A stretch of 64,000 bases of DNA from Mycolicibacterium sp. MU0050 (GCF_963378085.1 NZ_OY726395.1:3348001-3412000), one strand, 5' to 3'. Counted from the stretch's first letter, positions 1 to 9,226 are shown. Notes: generated by a model not told the origin, from the sequence alone. Translations and numbers: made by a program.

Positions 1-339
1 CGAATCGACCATGGCGACAACGTCATTGGCGGCCAGCACCTCCAGCGCCGAGGTCCACGCCGGTTCGGACAGGCCGTGGGTGTCGCGGCCCAGGAACAAC
101 GGACCCGTGGTGCCTTGGGCGGCGCGGTACTCCACGATGGCCTGCGTGGTGGCCAGGATGTGCGCCTCGTTGAACGCCGCGTCCAGGCTGGACCCGCGGT
201 GCCCCGACGTGCCGAACGCCACCTGCTGCGCAACGTCGTCGGGGTCCGGCGCCACGCTGTAGTAAGCGGTCACCAGTTGGGCCATGTCGATCAGGTCTTC
301 GGGTTGCGCCGGTTGCCCGGCGCGGGGATGGGCGGCCAT
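1..339 (-). CDS. pgm: Phosphoglucomutase, alpha-D-glucose-phosphate-specific (5' part; runs off the window)
   Basis: Interconverts glucose 1-phosphate and glucose 6-phosphate in the cytoplasm, supplying glycogen, trehalose and cell-wall sugar precursors. Only the N-terminal 113 codons are inside the window. The translation from ATG at 339 begins MAAHPRAGQPAQPEDL and contains FGTSGHRGSSLDAAFNEAHI at about residues 39-58, the typical N-terminal signature of bacterial Pgm. The catalytic phosphoserine motif lies beyond the window edge. The start matches the N-terminus of M. tuberculosis Rv3068c as I remember it. It is divergent from the exporter at 467, with 127 bases between them that hold both 5' regions. 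Confidence 0.9.
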   Translation of the reverse strand, partial: MAAHPRAGQPAQPEDLIDMAQLVTAYYSVAPDPDDVAQQVAFGTSGHRGSSLDAAFNEAHILATTQAIVEYRAAQGTTGPLFLGRDTHGLSEPAWTSALEVLAANDVVAMVDS

Positions 340-466
340 GCCCGCAATTGTGCCCCGCCGCGGCCCCGGCCGTCGGGCCACGACGACGGCGCAGGCGCGA
401 TTACCGGTTCTGTCGGATCCACACCAGACTGGTCGGCATGCAGTGCGAGCGGAGAGCGGCCGGTTG

Positions 467-1882
467 GTGAAACTTCGACACGACCCGCGCACGGCGGTGT
501 TGATCGCGCTGATCCTCACGATGGCCCTGGTGGCCATGGACACCACCATCCTGGCGACCGCCGTCCCGCAGGTGGTCGGCGACCTCGGCGGCTTCGACCA
601 GGTCGGCTGGGTGTTCTCGATCTACCTGCTGGCGCAGACCGTGACCATCCCGATCTACGGCAAACTCACCGACCTGTACGGGCGCAAGCCGATCCTGGTG
701 ATCGGGGTCGCCGTGTTCCTGCTCGGCTCGGCGCTGTCCGCGGGCGCCTGGAACATGGTGTCCTTGATCGCATTTCGCGCGGTCCAGGGCATCGGCGCGG
801 GCGCGATCGGCAGCACGGTGCAAACCGTCGCCGGCGACCTCTACACGGTGGCCGAACGCGGCCGGATCCAGGGCTATCTGGCCAGCGTGTGGGGCATCTC
901 GGCGGTGATCGCGCCGGCGCTGGGCGGCCTGTTCGCCCAGTACCTGTCGTGGCGCTGGATCTTCCTGGTGAACATCCCCATCGGGGTGTTCGCGCTGTAT
1001 CTGATCCTGCGCGACCTGCACGACGACGTCGAACGCCGGCCGCACCGCATCGACTACCTGGGCTCCATGCTGGTCCTGATTGCCGCGGGGGCGCTGATCC
1101 TGGGGCTGCTCCAAGGCGGCACCACCTGGTCCTGGGGCTCGCCGGCCAGCATCGCCGTGTTCACCGTCGCGGTGGTCGCCGGTGTCGCCCTGCTCTTCGC
1201 CGAACGTCGCGCAGCCGAACCGATTCTCCCGTCGTGGCTGTGGCGCCGACGGCACACCGCGGCGTCGATGGCGGCCACCGCCACCGCCGGGATGATGGTC
1301 ATCGGCCTGTCGGTGTACCTGCCCAACTGGGGGCAGGTGGTGCTGGGTTTGTCCCCGGTGGCGGCGGGGTTCGTGCTGGCCGCGATGAGCATCACCTGGC
1401 CCCTGGCCTCCGGCATCTCCGCCCGGATCTACCTGCGGATCGGTTTCCGCAACACCGCGCTGCTCGGCGGGGTCACCGCCGTGGCCGCCGCGGCCGGGTT
1501 CACGCTGCTGGGCCCCGACGCGCCGGTGTGGCAGCCGGTGGCCTGCACCGCCGTGATGGGTGCGGGCATGGGGTGGTTGTTCTCGCCGCTGATCGTCGGG
1601 CTGCAGAACACCGTCGGCTGGGGACAGCGCGGCACCATCACCGGCGGGCTGATGTTCTCCCGGTTCTTGGGGCAGAGCCTGGGCGCCGCCGGTTTCGGCG
1701 CCGTCGCCAACACCGTGCTGCGCCACCAGCACGACCAACCCGACGCCGTGGCCATGCACGCCGCCACCCACGCCGTCTTCGTCGGCTTGCTGGTCGCCGG
1801 CGCGGTCAGCGTGCTGCTGCTGTTGTTCGTGCCGCGGCGGTTTCCCGTCCACACCCCGACCCCCGACGAACCCGCGACCTAG
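467..1882 (+). CDS. MFS drug exporter, DHA2 (EmrB/QacA-like) family
   Basis: Predicted proton-driven multidrug exporter of 471 residues. The frame is hydrophobic throughout with about 14 predicted membrane segments, as in DHA2 transporters. It carries the loop 2-3 signature near YGKLTDLYGRKPILVIG and the motif-C-like stretch GISAVIAPALGGLFAQ. The open frame extends back to 284, but that part is arginine-rich and unlike the family. GTG at 467 is preferred: GGAGAG at 451-456 sits 10 bases upstream and the protein then starts just before the first helix; TTG at 464 is the alternative. The substrate cannot be told from the sequence. Confidence 0.85.
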   Translation: MKLRHDPRTAVLIALILTMALVAMDTTILATAVPQVVGDLGGFDQVGWVFSIYLLAQTVTIPIYGKLTDLYGRKPILVIGVAVFLLGSALSAGAWNMVSLIAFRAVQGIGAGAIGSTVQTVAGDLYTVAERGRIQGYLASVWGISAVIAPALGGLFAQYLSWRWIFLVNIPIGVFALYLILRDLHDDVERRPHRIDYLGSMLVLIAAGALILGLLQGGTTWSWGSPASIAVFTVAVVAGVALLFAERRAAEPILPSWLWRRRHTAASMAATATAGMMVIGLSVYLPNWGQVVLGLSPVAAGFVLAAMSITWPLASGISARIYLRIGFRNTALLGGVTAVAAAAGFTLLGPDAPVWQPVACTAVMGAGMGWLFSPLIVGLQNTVGWGQRGTITGGLMFSRFLGQSLGAAGFGAVANTVLRHQHDQPDAVAMHAATHAVFVGLLVAGAVSVLLLLFVPRRFPVHTPTPDEPAT

Positions 1883-1901
1883 CTGCGCCCCCGGGTACTC
1901 C

Positions 1902-1907
1902 TAGGCT
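1902..1907 (+). promoter_or_regulatory. Putative -10 hexamer (TAGGCT) for leaderless expression
   Basis: TAGGCT fits the mycobacterial TANNNT -10 pattern. It is followed by exactly six bases and then the ATG at 1914, the spacing expected for a transcript that begins at the start codon. No ribosome binding site is visible in the gap. Confidence 0.45.
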
Positions 1908-1913
1908 CGATCC

Positions 1914-2918
1914 ATGGCAGCGGGCAGCTGGTGGTCGCGACGGGGCTCGCAGCTGTCGGCCCGGTTCGACGCGATCCCGATGGCCCTGCTGCGGTTCAGC
2001 ATCGCCGTGTTCAACCGGGCGCCGCGACCGGTGCGCCAGGCCTGGCGGCTGGTGCTGCGCACCGTTCGGGGTGCCGTGCACGACCGGGTGGCCGGCCTGG
2101 CCGCCGAGGCCGCACTGTTCTCCCTGATCTCGCTGCCGGCGTTGCTGCTGGCGATCCTCGGGTCGTTGGGGTTCATTGCCGAGGCCCTGGGCCCGGCGGG
2201 CACCGAGGGGTTGCGGCAGCTGGTGCTCGAGGTGCCCGAGGCGTTCCTGTCGGAACAAACCTTCACCGCCTACGCACAGACCGTGGAGGCCATGCTGGCC
2301 CAGCGGCGCGGCAGCGTGATCTCCATCGGCATCGTGTTGAGCCTGTGGACGGGTTCCCGGGCGATCCACCGCTACCTGGAGACCATCGCCATCGCCTACG
2401 GGGTCGGTCCGCGGCCGCTGGGGCCGCGGCGGTTGCTGGCGCTCGGGCTGACCGTGGCCGGCCTGCTCGGGGCGGTGGCGCTGCTGCCGCCGCTGGTCCT
2501 GGGGCCGGGGGTCATCGAAGCGGTGGCCTCGCCGACGGTCGCCGCGCTGACCCTGCGGGTTCTCGATCTGCTGTTCTGGCCGGCGGTGGCCGTGTTGGTT
2601 CTGGTGGGGTTGGCCACGCTGTATCACCTTGGGGCGCCGTGGCATACGCCGTGGCGGCGCGATCTGCCGGGCGCGGCGCTGGCGATGGTGCTGTGGCTGG
2701 CCGCCGCCGCGGGACTGCGCGCCTACCTGGAGTTCAGCGTGCAGGACGACGCGGCCTACAGCCAGTTGGCGGTGCCGATCGCGGTGGTGTTGTGGTTGTA
2801 CGTCACCGCCCTGGCGGTGCTGCTCGGCGCGGAGGTCAACGCGGCCATCGAGAAGATCTGGCCGCACGAACGCCATCCGTGGCGGCTGCGCAGGCCGGCC
2901 GCCGAAGATTCGCCCTAG
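1914..2918 (+). CDS. YihY/BrkB family integral membrane protein
   Basis: A 334-residue membrane protein of the YihY/BrkB (UPF0761) family, whose function is not established. After a basic N-terminus it shows the family pattern: LAAEAALFSLISLPALLLAI near residue 62, a long amphipathic middle, then four or five hydrophobic helices, and a C-terminal YSQLAVPIAVVLWLYVTALAVLLGAEVNAAIE segment typical of the family. The ATG at 1914 lies six bases after a -10-like hexamer, so translation is probably leaderless. It stands between the exporter and crcB with 31-33 base gaps. Confidence 0.85.
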   Translation: MAAGSWWSRRGSQLSARFDAIPMALLRFSIAVFNRAPRPVRQAWRLVLRTVRGAVHDRVAGLAAEAALFSLISLPALLLAILGSLGFIAEALGPAGTEGLRQLVLEVPEAFLSEQTFTAYAQTVEAMLAQRRGSVISIGIVLSLWTGSRAIHRYLETIAIAYGVGPRPLGPRRLLALGLTVAGLLGAVALLPPLVLGPGVIEAVASPTVAALTLRVLDLLFWPAVAVLVLVGLATLYHLGAPWHTPWRRDLPGAALAMVLWLAAAAGLRAYLEFSVQDDAAYSQLAVPIAVVLWLYVTALAVLLGAEVNAAIEKIWPHERHPWRLRRPAAEDSP

Positions 2919-2951
2919 GTATCGACGGGGGCCGCGGTCATACTTTGCGAC

Positions 2952-3323
2952 GTGTTGGGTCATGACAAGCGCGCGCTGGCAGCGGTGTTCGTCGGCGGCG
3001 CGATCGGCACGCTGGCCCGCGCGGGACTGGCCGAGTTCGCGGTGCACGACCCGGCGCGCTGGCCGTGGCCGACGTTCGTGGCGAACATCGCCGGCGCGTT
3101 CCTGCTCGGCTACCTGAGCGCGCGGCTGCCGCCGATGAGCCATCGGCGGCGGATGTGGGGCACGGGGTTCTGCGGCGGGTTGACCACGTTCTCCACCATG
3201 CACGTGGAGACCCTGCGGATGCTCGAACACCACCACTACGCCCTGGCGCTGGGTTATATCGCGATCAGCGTGGCGGCCGGACTTGCGGCGGTGCAGCTGG
3301 GAAGCGCACTGGTGCGCCGATGA
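2952..3323 (+). CDS. crcB: Fluoride channel subunit CrcB/Fluc (first of pair)
   Basis: A 123-residue fluoride exporter subunit with four membrane helices. It shows the Fluc signatures [14 protein letters not shown] near residue 15, [11 protein letters not shown] near 40, and [15 protein letters not shown] near 72, which includes the TTFS break that lines the pore. GTG at 2952 is the start; no ATG lies in frame nearby. Its stop overlaps the ATG of the second crcB by four bases, so the two subunits are translationally coupled and probably form a heterodimer, as in other actinobacteria with paired genes (Rv3069/Rv3070 in M. tuberculosis). Confidence 0.92.
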   Translation: MLGHDKRALAAVFVGGAIGTLARAGLAEFAVHDPARWPWPTFVANIAGAFLLGYLSARLPPMSHRRRMWGTGFCGGLTTFSTMHVETLRMLEHHHYALALGYIAISVAAGLAAVQLGSALVRR

Positions 3324-3703
3324 GCGCGCTGTTGTGGGTGGCGGTCGCCGTGCTCGGCGGCCTCGGCGCGGTCGCCCGCTACCTGTTGGACCACGCGGTC
3401 ACCCGCCGGGTGGGCCGAGCCTTTCCGTACGGGACCATGGCGGTCAACGTCAGCGGGGCGCTGCTGCTCGGTTTCCTCGGCGGGTTGGCGTTGGGCCCGC
3501 ACGCGGCGCTGCTCGCGGGCACGGCCTTCGTGGGCGCCTACACGACGTTTTCGACGTGGATGTTGGAGACCCGGCTGCTGGGCGAGAACCGACGCTATTG
3601 GCCGGCGGTGGCCAACATCGTGGTCAGTGTGGGGCTGGGGCTGGCCGCGGCCTGGCTGGGACAGACGATCGCGGGCCTCACCGGGGGGGTAAGCCTAGCC
3701 TAG
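3320..3703 (+). CDS. crcB: Fluoride channel subunit CrcB/Fluc (second of pair)
   Basis: A 127-residue partner of the preceding subunit with four membrane helices. It carries [26 protein letters not shown] and [17 protein letters not shown]; the TTFS motif is the pore element of Fluc channels. The ATG at 3320 overlaps the upstream stop in an ATGA junction. The stop codon (TAG, 3701-3703) lies inside the 27-base iron-box palindrome that precedes mbtL, so the end of this gene and the mbt control site share the same bases. Confidence 0.92.
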   Translation: MSALLWVAVAVLGGLGAVARYLLDHAVTRRVGRAFPYGTMAVNVSGALLLGFLGGLALGPHAALLAGTAFVGAYTTFSTWMLETRLLGENRRYWPAVANIVVSVGLGLAAAWLGQTIAGLTGGVSLA

Positions 3704-3712
3704 GCTTACCCC
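3686..3712. promoter_or_regulatory. IdeR-like iron box: 27-base perfect palindrome upstream of mbtL
   Basis: Arms GGGGTAAGCCTAG (3686-3698) and CTAGGCTTACCCC (3700-3712) are exact reverse complements around one central C. The inner 19 bases (3690-3708) match the IdeR/DtxR consensus TTAGGTTAGGCTAACCTAA at about 13 positions. A -10-like TAGCGT at 3719-3724 precedes the mbtL ATG, so the box would cover the -35 region, which fits iron-dependent repression of mbtLMN. It could also act as a terminator hairpin for crcB, but no T tract follows it. Confidence 0.75.
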
Positions 3713-3732
3713 GCCGTGTAGCGTCGCACGCC

Positions 3733-3993
3733 ATGGAAACGTCTCACCCGGAAGCGGTCAGTGCTGCCCTCGAGGAGATCCTGCGCGACGATCTCAGCGT
3801 CGACATCAGCCGTGTCACGCGTGATTCGCGACTGATCGACGACGTGGGCCTGGACTCGGTGGCGTTCGCCGTCGGCATGGTCGCCATCGAGGACAAGCTC
3901 GGCGCCGCGCTGACCGAAGAGGACCTGCTCAGCTGCGAGACCGTCGGGGACCTCGAAAAGGCCATCCTGGCCAAGGTTCCCGCCGCCAAGTGA
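3733..3993 (+). CDS. mbtL: Mycobactin acyl carrier protein MbtL
   Basis: An 86-residue acyl carrier protein that holds the lipid chain while MbtM loads it and MbtN desaturates it, before transfer to the mycobactin lysine. The phosphopantetheine attachment serine is Ser42 in DVGLDSVAF, where the usual DSL is DSV. Helices flank it as in ACPs and the length is normal. The ATG at 3733 begins [17 protein letters not shown]. It is the first gene after the iron box and is coupled to mbtM by a GTGA overlap. The gene order equals Rv1344-Rv1345-Rv1346-Rv1347c. Confidence 0.88.
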   Translation: METSHPEAVSAALEEILRDDLSVDISRVTRDSRLIDDVGLDSVAFAVGMVAIEDKLGAALTEEDLLSCETVGDLEKAILAKVPAAK

Positions 3994-5567
3994 ACGTGCT
4001 GACGTCCGCGCTGACGCGGGCGATGACCGAGACCGACAAGGACCTGGTGGTCCTGCACCGCGACACCGGCGAGTGGATCCGGCACCCCTGGGCCGAGGTC
4101 CACGCCCGCGCCGAGAACGTCGCCGAACGCATCGGCAACAGTCCGGCCGGCGCCGTGGGTTTGGTCGGTGAGGTCACGGTCGAATTCGTCGCGGCCCTGC
4201 AGGGCGCGTGGCTGGCCGGGCGGGCGGTCTCCATCCTGCCCTCCCCGATCCGCGGCGCCGACCCCGCGCAATGGGCCCAGGCCACGCTCACCCGCTTCGC
4301 CGGGATCGGGGCCACCACCGTGTGCTCGGCGGGCGCCGACCTGGACCTGCTGCGCGACGCCGGGTCCCCGACCACGTTGCTGGACCTGCCCGCCGTCGGC
4401 CACACCCGGCGCTCCGGCACCTTCAGCCCGGCGCCCGACGACGGCGGCTACGCCGTGTTGCAGGGCACCGCGGGTTCCACCGGCACCCCGCGCACCGCCG
4501 CGCTGCGCCCCGAGGCGGTGTTCAACAACGTCAGCGGCCTGTTGCAGCACACCGGAATCGACCGCAGCGTCGACGTCGGCTGCTCCTGGCTGCCGGTGTA
4601 TCACGACATGGGCCTGACCTTCCTGCTCAGCGGCGCGCTCGGCGGCTGCGAGCTGTGGCTGGCCCCCACCGCGGCCTTCTCGGCGTCGCCGTTCCGGTGG
4701 CTGAGCTGGCTCTCGGACAGCCGCGCAACGCTGACCGCCGCACCGAATTTCGCGTACAACGTCATCGGCAAGTACGCCCGACGGGTCCCCGAGGTCGACC
4801 TGTCGGCGCTGCGCTTCGCCATCAACGGCGGCGAACCGGTCGACACCGAAGGATTCGCCCGCTTCCTGAGCGAGCTGGGCCGCTACGGCCTGGACCCGGG
4901 CGCCGCCGCGCCGTCCTACGGTCTGGCCGAGGCCACCTGCGCGGTCACCGCACCGATGCCGGGCACCGGCCTGCTCGCCGACGAACTGTGGGACCCGGTC
5001 ACCGAGTCCGTGCAGCGCCACGCGGTCCTGGGCCACCCGATCCCGGGGATGGAACTGCGCATCGTCGCCTCCGAGGAGCACTCGGCGGACTCCGGCAAGG
5101 AGATCGGCGAGGTCGAGATCCGGGGCACCTCGATGATGTCGGGCTACCTCGGCGCCGAAACCGTGGCCGACGGCGAGTGGTTCAAGACCGGCGACATCGG
5201 CTATCAGGTCGACGGCGGGCTGGTGGTGTGTGGCCGCGCGAAGGAGCTGATCACCGTGGCGGGCCGCAACGTCTTCCCCACCGAGGTCGAGCGAGTGGCC
5301 GCCCAGGTGCGCGGCGTCCGCGAGGGCGCGGTGGTCGCCGTCGGCACCGAGCCCGGCGCGCCGCGGCCCGGACTGGTGATCGCCGCCGAGTTCCGCGGTC
5401 CCAACCCGGAAGCCGCGCGCAGCGAACTGATTTCGCGGGTCGCCTCCGAATGCGGTGTGGTGCCCGCCGACGTCATCTTTGTCACGCCCGGCTCGTTGCC
5501 CCGCACCTCGTCGGGCAAGCTGCGGCGACTCGAAGTACGAAGCAATCTGGAGGCGGTTCGGACATGA
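3990..5567 (+). CDS. mbtM: Long-chain fatty acyl-AMP ligase MbtM (FadD33)
   Basis: A 525-residue adenylating enzyme that activates a fatty acid and loads it on MbtL for mycobactin acylation. Motifs of the ANL superfamily are present in order: [16 protein letters not shown] near residue 155, [10 protein letters not shown] near 310, TGDIGY near 398, [20 protein letters not shown] near 413, and the C-terminal SGKLRRLE with the adenylation lysine. GTG at 3990 is used: it overlaps the mbtL stop and gives the N-terminus [12 protein letters not shown]. The gene overlaps mbtN by four bases. No inactivating change is seen. Confidence 0.9.
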   Translation: MNVLTSALTRAMTETDKDLVVLHRDTGEWIRHPWAEVHARAENVAERIGNSPAGAVGLVGEVTVEFVAALQGAWLAGRAVSILPSPIRGADPAQWAQATLTRFAGIGATTVCSAGADLDLLRDAGSPTTLLDLPAVGHTRRSGTFSPAPDDGGYAVLQGTAGSTGTPRTAALRPEAVFNNVSGLLQHTGIDRSVDVGCSWLPVYHDMGLTFLLSGALGGCELWLAPTAAFSASPFRWLSWLSDSRATLTAAPNFAYNVIGKYARRVPEVDLSALRFAINGGEPVDTEGFARFLSELGRYGLDPGAAAPSYGLAEATCAVTAPMPGTGLLADELWDPVTESVQRHAVLGHPIPGMELRIVASEEHSADSGKEIGEVEIRGTSMMSGYLGAETVADGEWFKTGDIGYQVDGGLVVCGRAKELITVAGRNVFPTEVERVAAQVRGVREGAVVAVGTEPGAPRPGLVIAAEFRGPNPEAARSELISRVASECGVVPADVIFVTPGSLPRTSSGKLRRLEVRSNLEAVRT

Positions 5568-6721
5568 CCACGGCAGTCGAAACTTCGGTCGACGAGTATC
5601 GGGATCTGCTCGAGGGCGTGTTCGACGACCGGGTGGTCGCCTGGACCGCCGAGGCCGAACAAACCGAGCGCTTCCCCCGCAAGCTCATCGAATACCTGGG
5701 CTCTGCAGGCGTTTTCACCGCGAAGTGGGGCCAGGCGCAGCAACCACACGTCGGCAAGCTGCTCGAATTGGCCTACCAGCTGGGCGATCTGGGCTCGGCC
5801 GGGATCGCCGTCGGCGTCAGCCTGCACGACTCCGCGATCGCCACGCTGCGGCGCTTCGCCAAGTCCGACTACCTCAAGGACATCTGCGAGCAGGCGATCC
5901 GCGGCGAAGCCGTGCTCTGCCTTGGCGCCTCCGAGGAGTCCGGCGGCTCCGATCTGCAGATCTGCGAGACCGAGGTCCGTTCGGCGCGTGGCGGTTTCGA
6001 GATCCGCGGCATCAAGAAGTTCGTGTCGCTGTCCCCCATCGCCGACCACATCCTGGTGGTTGCCCGCAGCGTCGACCACGACCAGAACAGCCGGCACGGC
6101 AACGTGCTGCTGATCGCCGTGCCCACCGCGCAGACCGAGATCCAGACGCCCTACCGCAAGGTGGGCGCGGGACCACTGGACACCGCCGCGGTGCACATCG
6201 ACACCTGGGTCCCCGAGGACGCGCTGATCGCCCGGGCCGGCACCGGCCTGGCCGCGGTGTCCTGGGGCCTGGCCCACGAGCGGATGTCGATCGCCGGGCA
6301 GGTGGCGTCCTCCTGCCAGCGGGTGCTCGGCATCACGCACGCCCGGATGGTCAACCGGCGCCAGTTCGGCTCCACGCTGTTCGAGCATCAGGCGCTGCGC
6401 CTGCGGATGGCCGACCTGCAGGCCCGGGTGGATCTACTTCGGCACGGCCTCAACGGGATTGCCGCCACCGGCAAGCTCGATCTGCGGGCCGCAGCAGCGG
6501 TGAAGGTGACCGCGGCGCGCCTCGGCGAGGAAGTGCTCTCCGAGTGCATGCACATCTTCGGCGGGTCCGGTTACCTGGTCGACGAGACCCCGTTGGGCCG
6601 GTGGTGGCGCGACATGAAACTGGCCCGCGTGGGCGGCGGCACCGACGAGGTGCTCTGGGAGCTGGTGGCCGCGGCGATGAAGCCCGACCACGACGGCTAC
6701 GCCGCCCTGATGGGCGGCTGA
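5564..6721 (+). CDS. mbtN: Acyl-ACP dehydrogenase MbtN (FadE14)
   Basis: A 385-residue flavoprotein of the acyl-CoA dehydrogenase fold that introduces the double bond into the MbtL-bound acyl chain of mycobactin. It shows the FAD-binding [12 protein letters not shown] segment near residue 126, the middle beta domain, and the C-terminal helical part with [32 protein letters not shown]. The ATG at 5564 overlaps the mbtM stop and follows a good GGAGG (5550-5554). It ends 10 bases before the convergent mbtK stop, as in M. tuberculosis. Confidence 0.9.
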   Translation: MTTAVETSVDEYRDLLEGVFDDRVVAWTAEAEQTERFPRKLIEYLGSAGVFTAKWGQAQQPHVGKLLELAYQLGDLGSAGIAVGVSLHDSAIATLRRFAKSDYLKDICEQAIRGEAVLCLGASEESGGSDLQICETEVRSARGGFEIRGIKKFVSLSPIADHILVVARSVDHDQNSRHGNVLLIAVPTAQTEIQTPYRKVGAGPLDTAAVHIDTWVPEDALIARAGTGLAAVSWGLAHERMSIAGQVASSCQRVLGITHARMVNRRQFGSTLFEHQALRLRMADLQARVDLLRHGLNGIAATGKLDLRAAAAVKVTAARLGEEVLSECMHIFGGSGYLVDETPLGRWWRDMKLARVGGGTDEVLWELVAAAMKPDHDGYAALMGG

Positions 6722-6731
6722 GGCCCGGCCG

Positions 6732-7385
6732 TCAGGCCGCCGGCCGGTGCAGCGCGTAGAGCGCCATGCGGCGGTTGGCCATGTCGTGCTCGCCGAGGAA
6801 TTCGCAGCCGGCGAACTCGCAGAGCCGGCGGGCACCGGTGTTGCGGTGATCGGGGTCGAACATGATTCGGCCGCAACGCGGTTCGAGTTCGAACAGGCTC
6901 TTGGTGACACGGGGCAGCAGCAGCGGACCGAATCCGCGGTTGACGATCCGAAGATCGGCGATCGCGGCGTGCAGACCCAGGTCGTAGGGGTCCGCGTCGT
7001 AGCGCGGGGCGATCGAGTCCTTCGCGGCCCGGTAGACCTCGAGATAGCCGAGATCCTCACCGTGGCGGCTGCACACCAGCGGCCGGGAGTAGCTGCCGGC
7101 GCGTTGGGCGGCCAGGTAGCCGCGCCAGCGGTCCTCCAGCCAGTCCGACTCCCACGCCTCGACCAGATGCGGACGGTTCATCCACTCCGAGATCATTGCG
7201 GCGTCGGACTCCGGGTCGGCCAGCCTGATCCCGTAGGGCTCGCCGATCGACGGCAACGGGGGCGCCGGGACCGCCCGCACCTCCGCGGAGATCTCCGTCA
7301 GTTCCCGGGGAAGGACGGGCAGTGCCTCCGGCGTGGCGGTGCAGGAACCGTTGGGCGAGGCATTCCGCGGCGCTGACTCAGTCAT
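6732..7385 (-). CDS. mbtK: Mycobactin lysine N-epsilon-acyltransferase MbtK
   Basis: A 217-residue GNAT-fold acyltransferase that moves the long acyl chain to the lysine N6 of mycobactin. The C-terminal GNAT domain carries [25 protein letters not shown], including the histidine used in MbtK/IucB enzymes, and [15 protein letters not shown] with the catalytic aspartate. The first 45 residues are low-complexity and variable in the family, so a shorter start is possible, but ATG at 7385 is the only ATG near the front. It is convergent with mbtN and has an iron box 26 bases upstream of its start. Confidence 0.88.
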   Translation of the reverse strand: MTESAPRNASPNGSCTATPEALPVLPRELTEISAEVRAVPAPPLPSIGEPYGIRLADPESDAAMISEWMNRPHLVEAWESDWLEDRWRGYLAAQRAGSYSRPLVCSRHGEDLGYLEVYRAAKDSIAPRYDADPYDLGLHAAIADLRIVNRGFGPLLLPRVTKSLFELEPRCGRIMFDPDHRNTGARRLCEFAGCEFLGEHDMANRRMALYALHRPAA

Positions 7386-7410
7386 CGAGCGGTGAGCCTA
7401 CCGGAGGGAG

Positions 7411-7433
7411 GAAGGCTAGGTTTACCTACCTTG
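7411..7433 (-). promoter_or_regulatory. IdeR-like iron box upstream of mbtK
   Basis: Read on the minus strand, AAGGTAGGT and ACCTAGCCTT form an imperfect palindrome around AA. The 19 bases 7411-7429 match the IdeR consensus at about 13 positions. The site ends 26 bases before the mbtK start and points to iron-dependent repression that matches the box before mbtL. Confidence 0.65.
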
Positions 7434-7444
7434 CCCGGCTTGAC

Positions 7445-7807
7445 TCAGCCGTGCTGGGTCTTGAGCACCGTCAACAGAACCGCCGAATCCTCCACGGCGG
7501 CCAGCGAATGCCGCACCGGCGGAATGACCACGAAATCGCCCGTCGAGCACTCGCAGGAGTCCTCGCCGGCGACCAGGCGGACCTTGCCGCGCAGCACCTG
7601 CAGGGTGGCCTCGCCCGGGCTCTCGTGCTCGGCCAGTTCCTGGCCGGCGGCCAGGGCGATCACCGTCTCACGCAGGGAATGATCATGGCCGCCGCGCACG
7701 GTGTGGGCCGAACGTCCCGCCCGCGCGCCCCGGGCCGCCTCCAGCTGCTCGTCAACGACCGTAGTCAGCGATATCGGTTGCACTGTCACTCCTCTTTTCG
7801 CAGTCAT
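7445..7807 (-). CDS. Small cupin-domain protein
   Basis: A 120-residue single-domain cupin of unknown substrate. The barrel motifs are visible as HESPGEATLQVLRGKVRLVAGED and CECSTGDFVVIPPVRHSLAAVEDSAVLLTVLK. Such small cupins often bind a metal and act as sensors or small-molecule enzymes; nothing here identifies the ligand. The ATG at 7807 overlaps the stop of the membrane protein upstream (ATGA), so the two are coupled. An internal start at GTG further down is possible. Confidence 0.75.
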   Translation of the reverse strand: MTAKRGVTVQPISLTTVVDEQLEAARGARAGRSAHTVRGGHDHSLRETVIALAAGQELAEHESPGEATLQVLRGKVRLVAGEDSCECSTGDFVVIPPVRHSLAAVEDSAVLLTVLKTQHG

Positions 7808-8241
7808 CAGGTAAGCAGCAGGACGCCGGTCGTCAGCAGAGCGAGCACTTTGACCGCTTCCAGCACCACATAAGCGTAGTGAACCCGCGACCGGGACTGC
7901 CCGGAACCTGCGGAACCACCAGCCAGCACGGCGTTGGACCGGCGCATCAACGCCGGCCGCACCACCGCCAACTGCACGATGAGCGCGCCCAACGCGACGC
8001 CGAAACCGCCCATCGCGGCCGTCGACGGGGTGGCGAGGATCATGCCCACCAGGATCACCGCCGCCAGCACCGCCTCGCAGCCGTTGAGGGCGCGAAACAC
8101 CAGTCGGCCGATGCCGAGCCCGATGGGCAACGTCACCCCCGGCGCCCGGAACTTCAGCGGCGCCTCCAGGAACGAGATCGCCAACACCATGCCCAACCAC
8201 ACGAAAACCGCTGCCGCAGCGGCGGATCCACCAGCGCTCAT
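7807..8241 (-). CDS. Conserved integral membrane protein (four helices)
   Basis: A 144-residue protein with about four membrane helices and no domain I can name. The stretch SFLEAPLKFRAPGVTLPIGLGIGRLVFRALN between helices 1 and 2 looks conserved and could be functional. The start at 8241 follows a strong purine-rich ribosome binding site (GGGGGAGGAGGAG on the minus strand). It is coupled to the cupin downstream, which suggests a joint role that cannot be assigned. Confidence 0.75.
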   Translation of the reverse strand: MSAGGSAAAAAVFVWLGMVLAISFLEAPLKFRAPGVTLPIGLGIGRLVFRALNGCEAVLAAVILVGMILATPSTAAMGGFGVALGALIVQLAVVRPALMRRSNAVLAGGSAGSGQSRSRVHYAYVVLEAVKVLALLTTGVLLLT

Positions 8242-8347
8242 GACTCCTCCTCCCCCGAGTCAACACGATCGTCGCGCCCAGGTTGAGGCCTTTGGTCGCC
8301 GATACCGAGGGTAAAGGTCCCTTGGGCTGCCCGCTTCGGTCCGCAGG

Positions 8348-9217
8348 TCAGTGCCGCGGCCCGATCCACTGCCCGGCCAGCTCGCCCACCCAGGCTTCGG
8401 CCGCGATGGGGTCGAAGGGCGGGCTCGCCACCAGCACCATCTCGTCGAAACCGGCGTCGGCCAGCCGTCGGGCATCACCGGGCATCGGCGCGCGCAGCGA
8501 CGCACACAGCCGCAGGTCGCCGGGTTCCCGACCGGCGGCGCGCAGCCGTGCACGCAGGGCCGAAGCCGCCGCGGCGGCCTCCTCCACGTCGGCCAGCGCG
8601 AAGCCGTACCAGCCGTCGGCCCACTGCGCGGCCTGCTCCAGCGCGCTCTCGCTGTTGCCGCCCAGCACGATGGGCAGCGTGCGATTGCGCGGTTTCGGGT
8701 TGACCCGCACGTCGTGGAACTGCACGAATTCGCCGTCGAACGAGGCCACGTCCGAGCGCCACAATTCGCGCATGGCCGCCACGTACTCCGCGGTGCGGGC
8801 CGCTCGCCGCGCGAAGGGCACGCCGATGGCGTCGAACTCCTCTCGCACCCAGCCGAATCCGACCCCGAGGGCCAGCCGCCCGGCACACAGCTTGTCCAGC
8901 GACGCCGCCCGCTTGGCGATCGCCACCGGATTGTGTTCGGGCAGCACCAGCACGCCGGTCGCCAGCCCGATGCGGGTGGTGGCCGCGGCCGCGAAGCTCA
9001 GCGTGATGAACGGGTCCAGCCAGTCGGTGTCGACGGGCACCGGGCCCACTCCGTCGTCCGAATAGGGGTACCGGGACGCGAATTCGTCGACCATCACCAC
9101 CCGTTCGCCGGACCACAGCGTGGAAAAACCGGCGCGCTCGGCCGCGGCGGCCACCGCGTCGATCACGGTGCGCTCAGCGCCCGAACCGACGCCCAGCGCG
9201 TGCAGGCCCACGTCCAT
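8348..9217 (-). CDS. LLM-class (F420-dependent type) oxidoreductase
   Basis: A 289-residue luciferase-like TIM-barrel oxidoreductase. Family features are ERAGFSTLWSGERV near residue 28, TTRIGLATGVLVLPEHNPVAIAKRAASLDKLCAGRLALGVGFGWVREEF near 80-130, and LPIVLGGNSESALEQAAQWADGWY near 182. In mycobacteria most relatives use cofactor F420, so F420 is the likely partner, but the substrate is unknown. The ATG at 9217 is 10 bases from the divergent small gene at 9227. Confidence 0.85.
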   Translation of the reverse strand: MDVGLHALGVGSGAERTVIDAVAAAAERAGFSTLWSGERVVMVDEFASRYPYSDDGVGPVPVDTDWLDPFITLSFAAAATTRIGLATGVLVLPEHNPVAIAKRAASLDKLCAGRLALGVGFGWVREEFDAIGVPFARRAARTAEYVAAMRELWRSDVASFDGEFVQFHDVRVNPKPRNRTLPIVLGGNSESALEQAAQWADGWYGFALADVEEAAAAASALRARLRAAGREPGDLRLCASLRAPMPGDARRLADAGFDEMVLVASPPFDPIAAEAWVGELAGQWIGPRH

Positions 9218-9226
9218 GCGGCGATC

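Noticed and set aside
401..1852. A 483-codon open frame on the minus strand, antisense to the MFS exporter.
   Set aside because: It is rich in Gly, His, Gln, Asp and Arg without hydrophobic core and mirrors the codon structure of the exporter; it is a GC-driven shadow frame.
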